Under the pieces are notes generated by a model. The model was not told the DNA's origin. It worked only from the letters and a program-made list of their open reading frames with translations, and ran no database searches. A stretch of 64,000 nucleotides of DNA from a virus. Numbering within the stretch: the stretch's first letter is position 1; each line of letters starts with the position of its first letter. Shown one piece after another: positions 34,699-43,982 of the stretch. The translations under genes and the position numbers were made by a program. Where the stretch lies: IMG/VR virus record IMGVR_UViG_3300002143_000235, positions 248,001-312,000 of that record; one strand, 5' to 3'.

Positions 34699-35552
34699 TA
34701 TACAATCTCTTCATTATTTTCAATATCACCTAATACCATGAGTTGATTTTGAAACCATTCAGAACATTCAGATGTAATTCGTGTTTTATTTAACGTATAG
34801 AAGTCTTTGATGTAACGTTTGATAATCTCACCTGAAACATTCAAACATTTTTTACGTTGACCATTCATTGAATCGATCATGATTATATCTGTTTCATTAT
34901 CAGTAGGATAATCAAGCATAGCAAAGAAATTGTTTTTGAATTCTAAATCGTTAACTGTATCATCATCAGTAAGAGCTTCTGAAACTTTTGATTTAGAAAG
35001 ATCTAAGATAGGATTTTTTACAATTGGTGTTCCTTTGTGTGTTTTTATTTTCTTACGTTGTTTAATGCGTTCTTTAGGCAGAATTTCAAGTCCAATTGCA
35101 TTAGCTGGAAGTTTCTTTTGTACTTTCATTTTTGTAGCTGGTTTATCACCAGAACCAAATGATCCCATCATTCCTGGAGTTGAATTGATACCAGGCATAA
35201 CAACCGCACCCATTCCTGCAGTATTAGCTGGTCCTGCAAGTGATGCATCTTCAAAAATTGTGGTAACGTCTTGCTCTTTAGCAATACGATCAACAAGTGA
35301 ACCGATTGCATTTCTGAGGGTACGCTCATCAATTTTACATTTTTTTACAAATGAATGTGGTGTAATATCTTTAATAAGGTTTTTTTCAATAGCAATAGTT
35401 CTATAGATATACTGCTCAACTTTTGGATTCTCTTTATAACGAACACGTACAACGATAATACTATCTTGTACTTCAGTCACATCAAAATACCATTTATTAT
35501 TGAGAAAAAGTTGATCACCGGGAACCAATACGTTTGTTTCAGTTGAATTCAT
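34698..35552 (-). CDS. Hypothetical protein, 284 aa
   Basis: N-terminal beta region, a Gly/Met-rich linker near residues 110-135, then a basic stretch (KERIKQRKKIKTHKG) and a helical acidic C-terminus. First gene of the leftward pair. Function unknown. Confidence 0.6.
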   Translation of the reverse strand: MNSTETNVLVPGDQLFLNNKWYFDVTEVQDSIIVVRVRYKENPKVEQYIYRTIAIEKNLIKDITPHSFVKKCKIDERTLRNAIGSLVDRIAKEQDVTTIFEDASLAGPANTAGMGAVVMPGINSTPGMMGSFGSGDKPATKMKVQKKLPANAIGLEILPKERIKQRKKIKTHKGTPIVKNPILDLSKSKVSEALTDDDTVNDLEFKNNFFAMLDYPTDNETDIIMIDSMNGQRKKCLNVSGEIIKRYIKDFYTLNKTRITSECSEWFQNQLMVLGDIENNEEIV

Positions 35553-35605
35553 GAATTATATATTAAAAATACAAAATATTGCAACCAACGTAACAGTATT
35601 ATCAC

Positions 35606-35613
35606 TATATTTG
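35606..35613 (+). promoter_or_regulatory. Promoter -7 box, TATATTTG
   Basis: Matches TAnnTTTG, 17 bases before the ATG at 35631, in the divergent gap between leftward and rightward units. Confidence 0.7.
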
Positions 35614-35630
35614 TATTCTAAATAAATGTC

Positions 35631-35804
35631 ATGGATACACTTCTGTATAAAATGTTAGTCGACGAGCTTGCCTACTATAATGGTTTAAATCTTAAATGGG
35701 AACCAAATGAGTATATAAAAAAGGTAACAACTAAAATTGATTACTTAGAAGATTTAATTGCAAAAGCTGATACTATCATTAAAAAACAAGAAACAAATGC
35801 TTAA
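35631..35804 (+). CDS. Small helical protein, 57 aa
   Basis: MDTLLYKMLVDELAYYNGLN... to TAA at 35802-35804. Its end overlaps the kinase ATG at 35797 by eight bases, so the two are likely coupled. Not recognised. Confidence 0.6.
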   Translation: MDTLLYKMLVDELAYYNGLNLKWEPNEYIKKVTTKIDYLEDLIAKADTIIKKQETNA

Positions 35805-36204
35805 AATATGTCATATCCTTCGAGCTGTGCCCGGAGCTGGAAAGTCTACACTTGCCGAATCACTTACAGACAATAATCGTTCATCAACAATTTGTTGTGC
35901 TGATGATTACTTTATGCATGGTGACGAATACCGTTTTGATCCGGAAAAAATTGGAGCAGCACATCAATGGTGTCAGAAGATGTTTGATGACGCTACAACT
36001 GAAGGTGTTGAAATTGTAGTAGTAGCAAATACTAATACACATGAACGTGATGTGAATCACTACCGCAATCTTGCAATAGAACGTGGATATATGGTTTTTG
36101 TAACTATCGTTGAAAATTGGCACAATGGTAATGATGTTCATAATGTTCCATCTGAAGTAAAAGACAAAATGCGAAATGCTATTAAACAAAATATAAAACT
36201 TTAA
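35797..36204 (+). CDS. P-loop kinase, polynucleotide-kinase-like
   Basis: ATG 35797 gives a protein that opens 'MLKICHILRAVPGAGKSTLAESL' (Walker A GAGKST), then 'CADDYF' (Asp pair), 'AAHQWCQKMFDDA' and 'VVANTNTHERDVNHYRNLA'. This is the NEDD4BP2/AAA_33 type, related to the kinase domain of T4 Pnkp. Such enzymes phosphorylate 5'-OH ends of RNA or DNA. The length (135 aa) fits a stand-alone kinase without phosphatase. Substrate not known; tRNA repair is one option. Confidence 0.75.
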   Translation: MLKICHILRAVPGAGKSTLAESLTDNNRSSTICCADDYFMHGDEYRFDPEKIGAAHQWCQKMFDDATTEGVEIVVVANTNTHERDVNHYRNLAIERGYMVFVTIVENWHNGNDVHNVPSEVKDKMRNAIKQNIKL

Positions 36205-36205
36205 T

Positions 36206-36523
36206 ATGAATAAAATTCAATACATTAAGCTTCTTGAATTAAGAGGTGTTACAGTACTTAATGGTACAACTCTTGCTGACGCAGTAAAAAAAACAGGTGG
36301 TGATCCTACTATAGCCGAAATGGTTGAAGTGAATAAATTATCAATGTTTTATTTTATGGAACAATATAATGAGCAAAAAGCATTAAATGAACAATTGAAT
36401 ACAGAAAACATTAAATTACAGGAAAGATCTGATTGGTTATCATGTCTTGAAGCAGCTGGGGTTGATAACTGGGAAGGATATGACATTGCATACGATATGC
36501 AAGATGAACTCTTTCCAAAATAA
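36206..36523 (+). CDS. Hypothetical protein, 105 aa
   Basis: Central coiled coil (about 50-80). Starts one base after the kinase stop. Not recognised. Confidence 0.6.
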   Translation: MNKIQYIKLLELRGVTVLNGTTLADAVKKTGGDPTIAEMVEVNKLSMFYFMEQYNEQKALNEQLNTENIKLQERSDWLSCLEAAGVDNWEGYDIAYDMQDELFPK

Positions 36524-36530
36524 AAATAAA

Positions 36531-36923
36531 ATGATTAATAGAGGGACATTAGGTAGTGAGAATCGGTATCCAGTTCTTAGCTATATTTATGATAATTACG
36601 AAAACTGCACACCAAGTATTCAGAAACGAATTTTGAAGTTTGGCAAACTTGTTAACACATCTATTTGTGATCTGAACAATGTATCAGATAAATCATTTCG
36701 GATGCGTGTGATACAATTGTGTAAGAAAGAAGTGATTCAAATTGCACACGAATTATTTACATCTGATGAGAAAGAGATGTGTAATCGTTTATTAAATTTT
36801 ACACATGCACGATTTGCAAACATCATGCATGACACACGGGTATCACATACAATAGATATTAATAGATTCAAAGCTGAGCAACGCAGAATTTCATTAGAGC
36901 AAAATAAAAAAGAGAATATATAA
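36531..36923 (+). CDS. Hypothetical helical protein, 130 aa
   Basis: ATG 36531 (MINRGTLGSENRYPVLSY) avoids a long overlap with the previous gene that a start at 36447 would create. Helical with a basic C-terminus. Not recognised. Confidence 0.6.
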   Translation: MINRGTLGSENRYPVLSYIYDNYENCTPSIQKRILKFGKLVNTSICDLNNVSDKSFRMRVIQLCKKEVIQIAHELFTSDEKEMCNRLLNFTHARFANIMHDTRVSHTIDINRFKAEQRRISLEQNKKENI

Positions 36924-36926
36924 CAT

Positions 36927-37274
36927 ATGTTATTAAAAGTACGTGTTAAAGATAAGAAAGTTAAACAGCTTCAAATTAATCTGAAGCGTCTTCTCTTACA
37001 TAATAATACCATTTATATTATTCATAGTTTTCGTTCTGAAACTGAAATCAAACAACGTAATTTTCTTGGTATCAAAAGTGAAATAAGTAAAACATACATT
37101 AGAGAAATTGATTTACGTATTTATAACCGTGCTAAAGATGAATACCAATCAATTGAGGATATTCCGATTATAATTGATTTCATACATGCAAACATTTTAG
37201 TGATGCGTTATAATTTCTTAAATTATATCAAATATCCATTAATGTGTCTTGGTGTTAATTTTTTGAAAGATTGA
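36927..37274 (+). CDS. Hypothetical basic protein, 115 aa
   Basis: N-terminal basic strand-helix region (KVKQLQINLKRLLL), no known motif. Last of the operon that starts at 35631. Confidence 0.55.
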   Translation: MLLKVRVKDKKVKQLQINLKRLLLHNNTIYIIHSFRSETEIKQRNFLGIKSEISKTYIREIDLRIYNRAKDEYQSIEDIPIIIDFIHANILVMRYNFLNYIKYPLMCLGVNFLKD

Positions 37275-37298
37275 TTTCTTTTTCTCGTTTTTTCTAGT

Positions 37299-37306
37299 TA
37301 TATTTG
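37299..37306 (+). promoter_or_regulatory. Promoter -7 box, TATATTTG
   Basis: Matches TAnnTTTG and lies only four bases before the ATG at 37311, so the transcript would have almost no leader. Confidence 0.6.
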
Positions 37307-37310
37307 TAAT

Positions 37311-37937
37311 ATGAAAAATTATATTATCTATTATTTGTATACACTAAAGTATACATTCACAATCCTTTTCAACTACCTCTTTGCAAAAGACGATTATCAA
37401 CAAAGCTTACACAGTGCAGAATGGTTTGCTTTTAAAGAACATTTTAAAGCACGTCAACGTTACGATAAAAAATATCCATATTATTATCATCTTTGTATGG
37501 TATGTGATAATGTAAAGCGTTTTGGTAAAAATCTGAATCGTGAGGAATTTAGAATTGTCTACATCACAGCATTATTACACGATTTCATCGAGGATCTTAC
37601 ATTTACATATAACGATATTAAAGATTTGTTTGGTATTGAAATAGCTGATGCTGTATTTGCATGTACTGAACTTCGTGGAAAGAATCGTAGAGAACGTCAC
37701 GGCCCATTATATTACAAGGGTTTAGGTGAAAATCGACATGGTGGTTTTGTTAAATTATGTGATGTTCATGCAAATATGACAATGGGTAAACGAACTGGAT
37801 CACGTATGCTTGATATGTATCAAAAAGACTATCCATTCTTCAAGAAAAAACTTACAATGTATACTACAGAATTTAAAGATGTTTTTCAATCTATTGAATT
37901 TGAATTGATGCCAGCATCAACTCGTGGTACTTATTAA
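37311..37937 (+). CDS. HD-domain phosphohydrolase, RelA/SpoT-hydrolase-like
   Basis: 'YYYHLCMV', 'YITALLHDFIEDLTFTYNDI' (HD with the HDxxED pattern of ppGpp hydrolases and MESH1), and 'GFVKLCDVHANM' (later Asp ligand). The N-terminal 25 residues are hydrophobic and may be a membrane anchor. The family can hydrolyse (p)ppGpp or NADPH; a phage could use this to lower the host stringent response. Substrate inferred from family only. Confidence 0.65.
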   Translation: MKNYIIYYLYTLKYTFTILFNYLFAKDDYQQSLHSAEWFAFKEHFKARQRYDKKYPYYYHLCMVCDNVKRFGKNLNREEFRIVYITALLHDFIEDLTFTYNDIKDLFGIEIADAVFACTELRGKNRRERHGPLYYKGLGENRHGGFVKLCDVHANMTMGKRTGSRMLDMYQKDYPFFKKKLTMYTTEFKDVFQSIEFELMPASTRGTY

Positions 37938-37954
37938 CAATTAAACACAAATAT

Positions 37955-38818
37955 ATGACTAAAGCGATCCAAACAAAGATCAATGAACAAAAATTAGACG
38001 ATGCTAAAACATTTTTAACTCGTGTTTATCGTGCCACTCATGAAGGATATACAACAATTGGTTTATCTGATTTAAGTGCAAAATTTAGCCTTGATCGTAC
38101 ATTTACATCAAGAGCAATGGTTAATCTAAAAATTCTTGATGTTCAAGGTAAACTTCGTAGTACAAAATACCTGTGGACTAGTAGTGATATGCCAAATTTA
38201 AAAATGGCTGGTGACTTAATCCGTGAAATTACACGTTTAAGTATCAATTATCAAAACAAAGTAAATGAAGACAAGAAAGCTAAACAACTTATTGCTGATC
38301 GTTTGATTGAAAAATCAAAAGAAAAACGTAATCAAGTTGTTGTGCAACCTAAAACTACACGTAGTTCTATTTATGATAAGTATATTGATGTTTGTACGGC
38401 TTTTATCAATAAATATAAAAAAACACCATTTGAAATATCAATGTCACAAGCTTTGATTGATTACAGTTTACCTCCATATTTTGGTGCAGTTTTAAATCAA
38501 AATGCTTTCATTGAAAACAAAAAAATTGTATCAAGTGTGACAGTTGACAATTTTTTATATTTAGCTACTAAATACAATTCTAATTTAGCTACTAAACGTA
38601 CGTTGAAAACAACAGTAAATACAGATGAACCAAAAACAGAATTTGAAAAAGTTATTGAAAATACTTCTTCAATTGTAACTGGTGTATCTATTCAATCATT
38701 AATTAATCGTCGTAATGAACTTTACGATACCATCAACAGTGCAACGACTGAGATTGAAAAAGTTGAAAAAGTTATTACAGCATACGAGGTTATTGAACAA
38801 TACACAAAGAAAATCTAA
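37955..38818 (+). CDS. Possible winged-helix DNA-binding protein, 287 aa
   Basis: Residues 30-75 ('GYTTIGLSDLSAKFSLDRTFTSRAMVNLKIL') look like a winged-helix domain; the rest is Lys-rich and helical with coiled-coil ends. Overlaps the CoaE-like ATG. Might be a regulator or a replication accessory; weak. Confidence 0.5.
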   Translation: MTKAIQTKINEQKLDDAKTFLTRVYRATHEGYTTIGLSDLSAKFSLDRTFTSRAMVNLKILDVQGKLRSTKYLWTSSDMPNLKMAGDLIREITRLSINYQNKVNEDKKAKQLIADRLIEKSKEKRNQVVVQPKTTRSSIYDKYIDVCTAFINKYKKTPFEISMSQALIDYSLPPYFGAVLNQNAFIENKKIVSSVTVDNFLYLATKYNSNLATKRTLKTTVNTDEPKTEFEKVIENTSSIVTGVSIQSLINRRNELYDTINSATTEIEKVEKVITAYEVIEQYTKKI

Positions 38819-39660
38819 TGTATATTGTTGGAATAACGGGATTAATGGGTTCTGGAAAATCTTTTATTTCTCAACATTTAGAAAGCATGGGTGACTGTGC
38901 TTTCTTCAATTCAGATAAGATTGCAAAAGATATTCACAAGAATGAAATGCGTGAATTATTGATTGAAAGACATGGACCACAGTATTTCAAAGAAGACGGT
39001 GAGATTGATGTAGAATACACTCGCCCACTTTACTTTTCTGGTTCCGATCTTGCAAAGGAGAATCTTGTATGGCACAAGGAAGTTATAAGTAAAATATTTG
39101 ATGCTCGTTTAATAAAATTTGCAAAAGAGACAGACAAATCATATGTGCTTCTTGAGTCTGCATTACTTTTTGAATACAATCTTATTACTTATTGTGATGA
39201 AGTAATATATGTGGAGAATGAAGATGCCAAATTAAATGCAATAAATAGAGACGGAATATCTGAAGTTGAGTACAATAAACGAATGAGTACACAAATACCG
39301 CTTGAACAGAAGCAACGTGAGATTGATTACATCATCACTAATAGGACTTATGATGAACGTGTATTTGATTGTGTCGGTTGGGTAAATGAACAAATCGTTC
39401 GTCATGCAACAGTTGATCAAGCAAGTTTCAAGGTGAAGAAGTTCGCAAGAATGATGGTTCGTGAGCTGTATGCAAATGAACATAAAGGAGACTGGCAAAA
39501 TTTTACAGATACCAACAATATCTTCATGGAAATTGATTGGCATCAACAAAAATTGAATGGCGCATTGGATATGGAAGATGTATCATGTATTAAAGAATAC
39601 GCTGCAGATTGCGCAAATAATTACATGTTCCTGCTTAATGCATTGGGACACTTAAACTAA
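38818..39660 (+). CDS. Dephospho-CoA kinase (CoaE-like) fused to a MazG-like domain
   Basis: Residues 1-190 match CoaE: Walker A 'GITGLMGSGKS', 'FNSDKIAKDIH', 'VLLESALLFEYNL', 'RMSTQIPLEQKQREIDYIITN'. Residues 200-280 ('KGDWQNFTD', 'EIDWHQQKLNGAL', 'EYAADCANNYMFLLNALG') resemble the all-alpha MazG/dUTPase-like NTP pyrophosphohydrolases of phages. CoaE makes CoA from dephospho-CoA; a deoxynucleotide kinase role is also conceivable for a phage P-loop kinase of this shape. It complements the CoaD fusion at 27524. Confidence 0.7.
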   Translation: MYIVGITGLMGSGKSFISQHLESMGDCAFFNSDKIAKDIHKNEMRELLIERHGPQYFKEDGEIDVEYTRPLYFSGSDLAKENLVWHKEVISKIFDARLIKFAKETDKSYVLLESALLFEYNLITYCDEVIYVENEDAKLNAINRDGISEVEYNKRMSTQIPLEQKQREIDYIITNRTYDERVFDCVGWVNEQIVRHATVDQASFKVKKFARMMVRELYANEHKGDWQNFTDTNNIFMEIDWHQQKLNGALDMEDVSCIKEYAADCANNYMFLLNALGHLN

Positions 39661-39667
39661 TAAAATC

Positions 39668-40000
39668 ATGAAGAAAATAATTTTTGGTTTCATACTAGTG
39701 CTTGTTTTTTCATCCTGTAGTGATGGACCATTTACTGGTTATGTTGTAGGTAAGGAACATACAAGAGAACATATGAGCAATGAAAATGTGCAAACAGAAT
39801 CTGTTTGCTCTATAACTGCTCCTACACCAACATTAACTTATGCATATATTCCAGTGCATGTTGCGTCGCACCCTAAATCACATAAAGTGAATGAATCATA
39901 TGTACTATATGTTGCAAACAAACATACACTTCGACAGTTTAATGTTTCACAAAAAATATTCAATCAATATCATTGTGGTGATCAAATTACACTCAAATAA
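39668..40000 (+). CDS. Small lipoprotein, 110 aa
   Basis: MKKIIFGFILVLVFSSCSDG has a lipoprotein signal with lipobox Cys at residue 17. The mature part is about 93 residues with 'GYVVGKEHTREHM' and two further Cys. Phage lipoproteins often block superinfection; that role is only a guess here. Confidence 0.7.
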   Translation: MKKIIFGFILVLVFSSCSDGPFTGYVVGKEHTREHMSNENVQTESVCSITAPTPTLTYAYIPVHVASHPKSHKVNESYVLYVANKHTLRQFNVSQKIFNQYHCGDQITLK

Positions 40001-40005
40001 ATAAA

Positions 40006-40977
40006 ATGAAACAACATTTAATTAACAAAGAAGTAGCTGAAGATAGTGATGGATATTCTATCTATGCTAACCCAAACAAAGAGTTGAAACAAGAGATCAT
40101 TGATTTTGTTGCGAACTATGCACCAACTGAAGTGACTATTGGTTGGCCACCAAAAAAGTGGGAAATCATTGAAAAAGATGGTGCAGATTATAAACTTCAA
40201 AGTGGACGTGATACAAAATATGTATCAGTAATTGAGGTTGAGGAAGCTAAAGCTGATGGATTAAAAGCAGCTGTGAATGAAACATTTATCACAGGAAAAT
40301 ATTTTCATGAATGCTTCGGCACTTTGTATTATTATAAAGAATGCGATACGTCTCCATCATTACACATCATAAATATTACTGATGTTGTTGATATCACTGA
40401 TACAACAAAATTTCCTAATTCAATGATGGCTGGTACTAAATTTACAAATAATGATCTCAATTGTTATCAATCAGATGTCGAGTATAAAATGGAAACATAC
40501 AATGAAATAACTATGAAAGTTAGACCTGGTGTATGTGGAATGTTTTTTTCTTTCACTAATGATGGTGATTTTCGTAATCGTAATTACAATAAAAATCTTA
40601 ATTATTTTAACAACACTGTAATTGATCCACAAATCATGCTTGAAAATTTTAAAAACATGATTCGTACAAGTATTGGTAATAAGTTAGTTGTTAAAGGACT
40701 CAAAGGAAATAATTACTTTACCGACAACATGCTTTACATTCCATATTTTGTTGATGATCGTGGTGATTATAAATTTGGTGTTGAAATGATTAAAAGTCGT
40801 GCCGATGGAATTTCCTATCAGGAGTGTTCTGGTTATACTATTTATAAAAAACCATCAAAAACTGTAGATGTAACCGTAGATGAACTTATTAATCATATTA
40901 TGAGTTTAATTCCAGTTGAAGTAATGAATTTTTTTAATTTGGAATTTGTACTTAATTATAAATACGACTTCAATTAA
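40006..40977 (+). CDS. Hypothetical protein, 323 aa
   Basis: Mixed alpha/beta protein with no membrane segment and no recognised motif. Followed by a terminator, so it ends the unit that began at 37311. Confidence 0.6.
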   Translation: MKQHLINKEVAEDSDGYSIYANPNKELKQEIIDFVANYAPTEVTIGWPPKKWEIIEKDGADYKLQSGRDTKYVSVIEVEEAKADGLKAAVNETFITGKYFHECFGTLYYYKECDTSPSLHIINITDVVDITDTTKFPNSMMAGTKFTNNDLNCYQSDVEYKMETYNEITMKVRPGVCGMFFSFTNDGDFRNRNYNKNLNYFNNTVIDPQIMLENFKNMIRTSIGNKLVVKGLKGNNYFTDNMLYIPYFVDDRGDYKFGVEMIKSRADGISYQECSGYTIYKKPSKTVDVTVDELINHIMSLIPVEVMNFFNLEFVLNYKYDFN

Positions 40978-41002
40978 TTATACATATTAAAAATAAATTG
41001 AG

Positions 41003-41029
41003 AACCTGGTACATTGTATCAGGTTTTTT
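41003..41029 (+). terminator. Intrinsic terminator
   Basis: AACCTG/CAGGTT hairpin with a T run, directly before the next promoter. Confidence 0.8.
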
Positions 41030-41031
41030 CT

Positions 41032-41069
41032 TATATTTGTATCACTAACGTTTATTGTTCAATTAATAA
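41032..41069 (+). promoter_or_regulatory. Promoter -7 box and conserved 5' UTR element
   Basis: TATATTTG at 41032-41039, then TTATTGTTCAATTAATAA at 41052-41069. Here the conserved leader is separated from the -7 box by 12 bases, unlike the other copies, suggesting it acts in the RNA rather than as part of the promoter. Confidence 0.7.
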
Positions 41070-41078
41070 AAAGATATT

Positions 41079-41612
41079 ATGTCAACTTGGGTAACAGAAA
41101 ATTGGGAGACTATGTGTCCAAAAGCAGATAATGAAATTGCTGCTATTATTAGTGAATTGTCGAATAAACAAATTACAATATTTGATGCATTTTTAGCTCT
41201 TGATAGAGTGCCATATGAATTTCCTGATGCCGACATTGCCAAAGAGACCATCAACAAATTCATGAACTATGCCGAAGAAGTGACTGATATTTCAGCGGAA
41301 GAAATTGAAATAATTTATCATATTGTTCAATGGGTTACATATGGTGCATCAGTGTCTTCATTAACATTTAATATGGAAACATTACAACCAGGACGTTCAG
41401 AATTTGTATCATTCTTTGTTGCAAAATTATTGAAAGCTTTCGGATACAATACACTTTGTGCTAATTACTACATGAGTTCTGGAAAATTCTTTGATTTTGA
41501 ACGACCAGCAAATCACAATGCAGAGATGGGTAAAATTAAATACTCTGCACCAAATCCAATCGAAGCTAGAGCTTTTCTTGAAAGCAAAGGTGTAACATTT
41601 ACAGAAGATTAA
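41079..41612 (+). CDS. Hypothetical protein, 177 aa
   Basis: Helical acidic protein. First gene behind the promoter with the conserved leader, two bases before the next gene. Not recognised. Confidence 0.65.
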   Translation: MSTWVTENWETMCPKADNEIAAIISELSNKQITIFDAFLALDRVPYEFPDADIAKETINKFMNYAEEVTDISAEEIEIIYHIVQWVTYGASVSSLTFNMETLQPGRSEFVSFFVAKLLKAFGYNTLCANYYMSSGKFFDFERPANHNAEMGKIKYSAPNPIEARAFLESKGVTFTED

Positions 41613-41614
41613 TT

Positions 41615-42193
41615 ATGAAATATACACAAAAAGATATCGATGCGTACAATGAACGTGCAATCGAAGAAGAAGGATACGAATTTGAAAGTTGGTTAAAATT
41701 ACAGCAATTACGTCATGGACGTAATGTAGAGATATACCACAAGCAAATCAAAGGAAAATACAAAGACAATATAAAACCGCTCCAAGTCAAAGATCGTGTG
41801 ACATTTTATGTTACAAAAAATAAGAATGACGAAGTGGTTTTTATACGTGGTTTGTGGTATGAATCAAAAAACAAAGTTTCATTGATTGGTTATATTACAG
41901 CTATCAATACAAAAACCGTAACAGTGCAAGTTGGTGAGCGTGAATTTACAATGGCACCAAAATATGTTTATCCAAAACTATCTTTTCATAAGACGGATAT
42001 TGAAATTCCTGAAGAATTGAAAAATGTATCTACTAAACGACTATTACAAATGCGTGATAGTTCTTTTAGTGGTTGGAGTCCAACTCACATGGGTACAGAA
42101 TTTACCATGGATCAAGTGTATGCTGAATTAGCAAATCGACCACATGTTCCCAACAAGAAAGAAAAGAAATTTTTTGGAAGTTTTAAAAAATAA
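41615..42193 (+). CDS. Hypothetical protein with SH3-like middle, 192 aa
   Basis: Residues 55-125 ('LQVKDRVTFYVTKNKNDEV', 'SLIGYITAINTKTVTVQVG') suggest an SH3-like beta barrel. Basic C-terminus. Function unknown. Confidence 0.6.
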   Translation: MKYTQKDIDAYNERAIEEEGYEFESWLKLQQLRHGRNVEIYHKQIKGKYKDNIKPLQVKDRVTFYVTKNKNDEVVFIRGLWYESKNKVSLIGYITAINTKTVTVQVGEREFTMAPKYVYPKLSFHKTDIEIPEELKNVSTKRLLQMRDSSFSGWSPTHMGTEFTMDQVYAELANRPHVPNKKEKKFFGSFKK

Positions 42194-42195
42194 AA

Positions 42196-42408
42196 ATGAA
42201 GTACTGGAAAAGGTTTTTTAAGCGTTTATTTTGTGTTCATGATTATGAAATGACACACGAATTTGAAATTCCATCAAAAGCTGATATGATTTCTAGTTTG
42301 GGTCTCAAACCAAATACACATACATCATTCAAACGCAAGTACATAACTGATATGAAGTGTACTAATTGTAAAAAACATAAACGTTTAACCGAATACACAT
42401 CATTATGA
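42196..42408 (+). CDS. Small possible zinc-binding protein, 70 aa
   Basis: Basic N-terminus with 'CVHDYEMTHE' and later 'MKCTNCKKH', giving C/H and CxxC pairs for one zinc. The stop overlaps the nucleotidyltransferase ATG by four bases. Confidence 0.6.
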   Translation: MKYWKRFFKRLFCVHDYEMTHEFEIPSKADMISSLGLKPNTHTSFKRKYITDMKCTNCKKHKRLTEYTSL

Positions 42409-43205
42409 ATATTCATTTTACTGATAAAGAACTCTTTGAAAAACTGAAAGCGGCTTCGATCGTTCGTGTATTGGTTGGTTCTCATATGTATGGAACAAAC
42501 AATGCTGATTCAGATATTGATTATTTGTATATCTATGCTACTTCTGATAACGAGCTTAATTCGTTCATCCAGACGCATCATCAGCTTCAATATAAAGAAG
42601 AAGGTATCGATCATAATTTCGTATCATTACACACGTTCTTAAAGAACACAATCAATGGTGATTCACCAATGAATTTTGAAGTGATTCATTCTGGAAGCTT
42701 TCAAGGAACTATGCTTGAGTTTTTGTATGACAATCGTAACAGATTCAATACGTACACTGTCTTAAAAGCATATTTAGGAATGGCTCGTCGTGATGCAAAA
42801 TTTTATCACAAAGAATCCACAACTAAAGGTAAAGCCAAAAAGCTTGGTCATGTACAAAGAGCTGATATTTATTGTCATACACTATTAAATCATAATTTTG
42901 ATTTTACAACATGTAACATTATTCTCAAAGATGTTATTAAAAATAATTTGACTTTAGTAGAAAACAATTTTGCGATTCGTTCAGCTGATGAAAATATTTC
43001 TCGATTGAGAAATTTAATGAATGATCACCTTAATGCTGGCACACTTGGTATGGCTCAGAAAATGGATATCATAGATTCAAAAATCTTGACATGTGCATTA
43101 CAAGAGCTGATGATGAATAATACATATTTATCACATAAAGCAGTATTAGAAAACTTTGACATCGGAATGTTCTTGAATGCATTTGAAAATTGGGTTGAAT
43201 ACTAA
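42405..43205 (+). CDS. Predicted nucleotidyltransferase (COG3541/YcgL-like)
   Basis: Residues 20-45 ('VRVLVGSHMYGTNNADSDIDYLYIY') carry the GSxxYG...SDxD signature of minimal nucleotidyltransferases, with metal-binding Asp pair and a hydrophobic strand after it. The remaining 200 residues are helical, as in this family ('KAYLGMARRDAKFYHKE'). The substrate is unknown; nucleotidyl transfer to RNA or to antibiotics or proteins occurs in relatives. A second homologue lies at 49256. Confidence 0.75.
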   Translation: MNIHFTDKELFEKLKAASIVRVLVGSHMYGTNNADSDIDYLYIYATSDNELNSFIQTHHQLQYKEEGIDHNFVSLHTFLKNTINGDSPMNFEVIHSGSFQGTMLEFLYDNRNRFNTYTVLKAYLGMARRDAKFYHKESTTKGKAKKLGHVQRADIYCHTLLNHNFDFTTCNIILKDVIKNNLTLVENNFAIRSADENISRLRNLMNDHLNAGTLGMAQKMDIIDSKILTCALQELMMNNTYLSHKAVLENFDIGMFLNAFENWVEY

Positions 43206-43216
43206 AATTATTATAC

Positions 43217-43648
43217 ATGTTTGATAAAAATATACGAGTTAACAACTCATCGCAACATTTTAATAATCAAGAACTAACTGTTAATAATAATCAAGAAGCT
43301 GTAGGTAATATATCTAAAAGCTCCAATCAATCTCGATTTATCATTATTAATCAAAACAGTAAATCTTTTGCGTCGTTAAATTCACGTTCACCATACTATA
43401 TAGAAACCATTACAACTTCATCATTATTTAATGATGCACCACATCATCGACGTGATATGACATTTATAAGTAAAAAATATGTAATAGTCACCAATCATGT
43501 AAATGTTGATGTTCTTAATATTTTAATTGTTGGTAAACTCATTACATTTGAAGTTGTTGAAAAAGATGTTATTGCAGTTGATAACGATTCAATATATCCA
43601 TCTAATTCATCATATAAATTTATAAGTGAAGGATCCTCTATTATTTAA
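43217..43648 (+). CDS. Hypothetical protein, 143 aa
   Basis: Asn/Ser-rich and low-complexity in the first 50 residues. Not recognised. Weak coding evidence apart from its frame and position. Confidence 0.5.
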   Translation: MFDKNIRVNNSSQHFNNQELTVNNNQEAVGNISKSSNQSRFIIINQNSKSFASLNSRSPYYIETITTSSLFNDAPHHRRDMTFISKKYVIVTNHVNVDVLNILIVGKLITFEVVEKDVIAVDNDSIYPSNSSYKFISEGSSII

Positions 43649-43697
43649 TTTCTATATGTCAATTTGAATTCGCATATTTGCTTAAAACATATTATAC

Positions 43698-43982
43698 ATG
43701 TCAGAATTTAAAACACGAGATGAACTAGCAATCAGCATGCCGATGGATGCATTACCTGAATTAAAAACTGCCCAAAGCATAGAAATAGCTGCAAAAATTG
43801 TTGGTATTGATATTGAAAATTTCAATGAAGATAATGAAGAAGAAGGTCTTATCATGATGTCAAATTTATCACATCGTTGGCACGCATATAATCGTTATCT
43901 CTATGCTGATGCAATGATTGCAATGCGTGAGGAAACACTTAACAATCAATCAGATACAACTGATCGAGAAGGAAAAGCTTAA
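43698..43982 (+). CDS. Small acidic hypothetical protein, 94 aa
   Basis: Helical, acidic, directly upstream of the tRNA-Met gene. Not recognised. Confidence 0.6.
   Translation: MSEFKTRDELAISMPMDALPELKTAQSIEIAAKIVGIDIENFNEDNEEEGLIMMSNLSHRWHAYNRYLYADAMIAMREETLNNQSDTTDREGKA

Noticed and set aside
34930-35406. 158-codon plus-strand ORF
   Set aside because: It is antisense to the 34698-35552 gene, whose frame fits the leftward gene pair; treated as a shadow.
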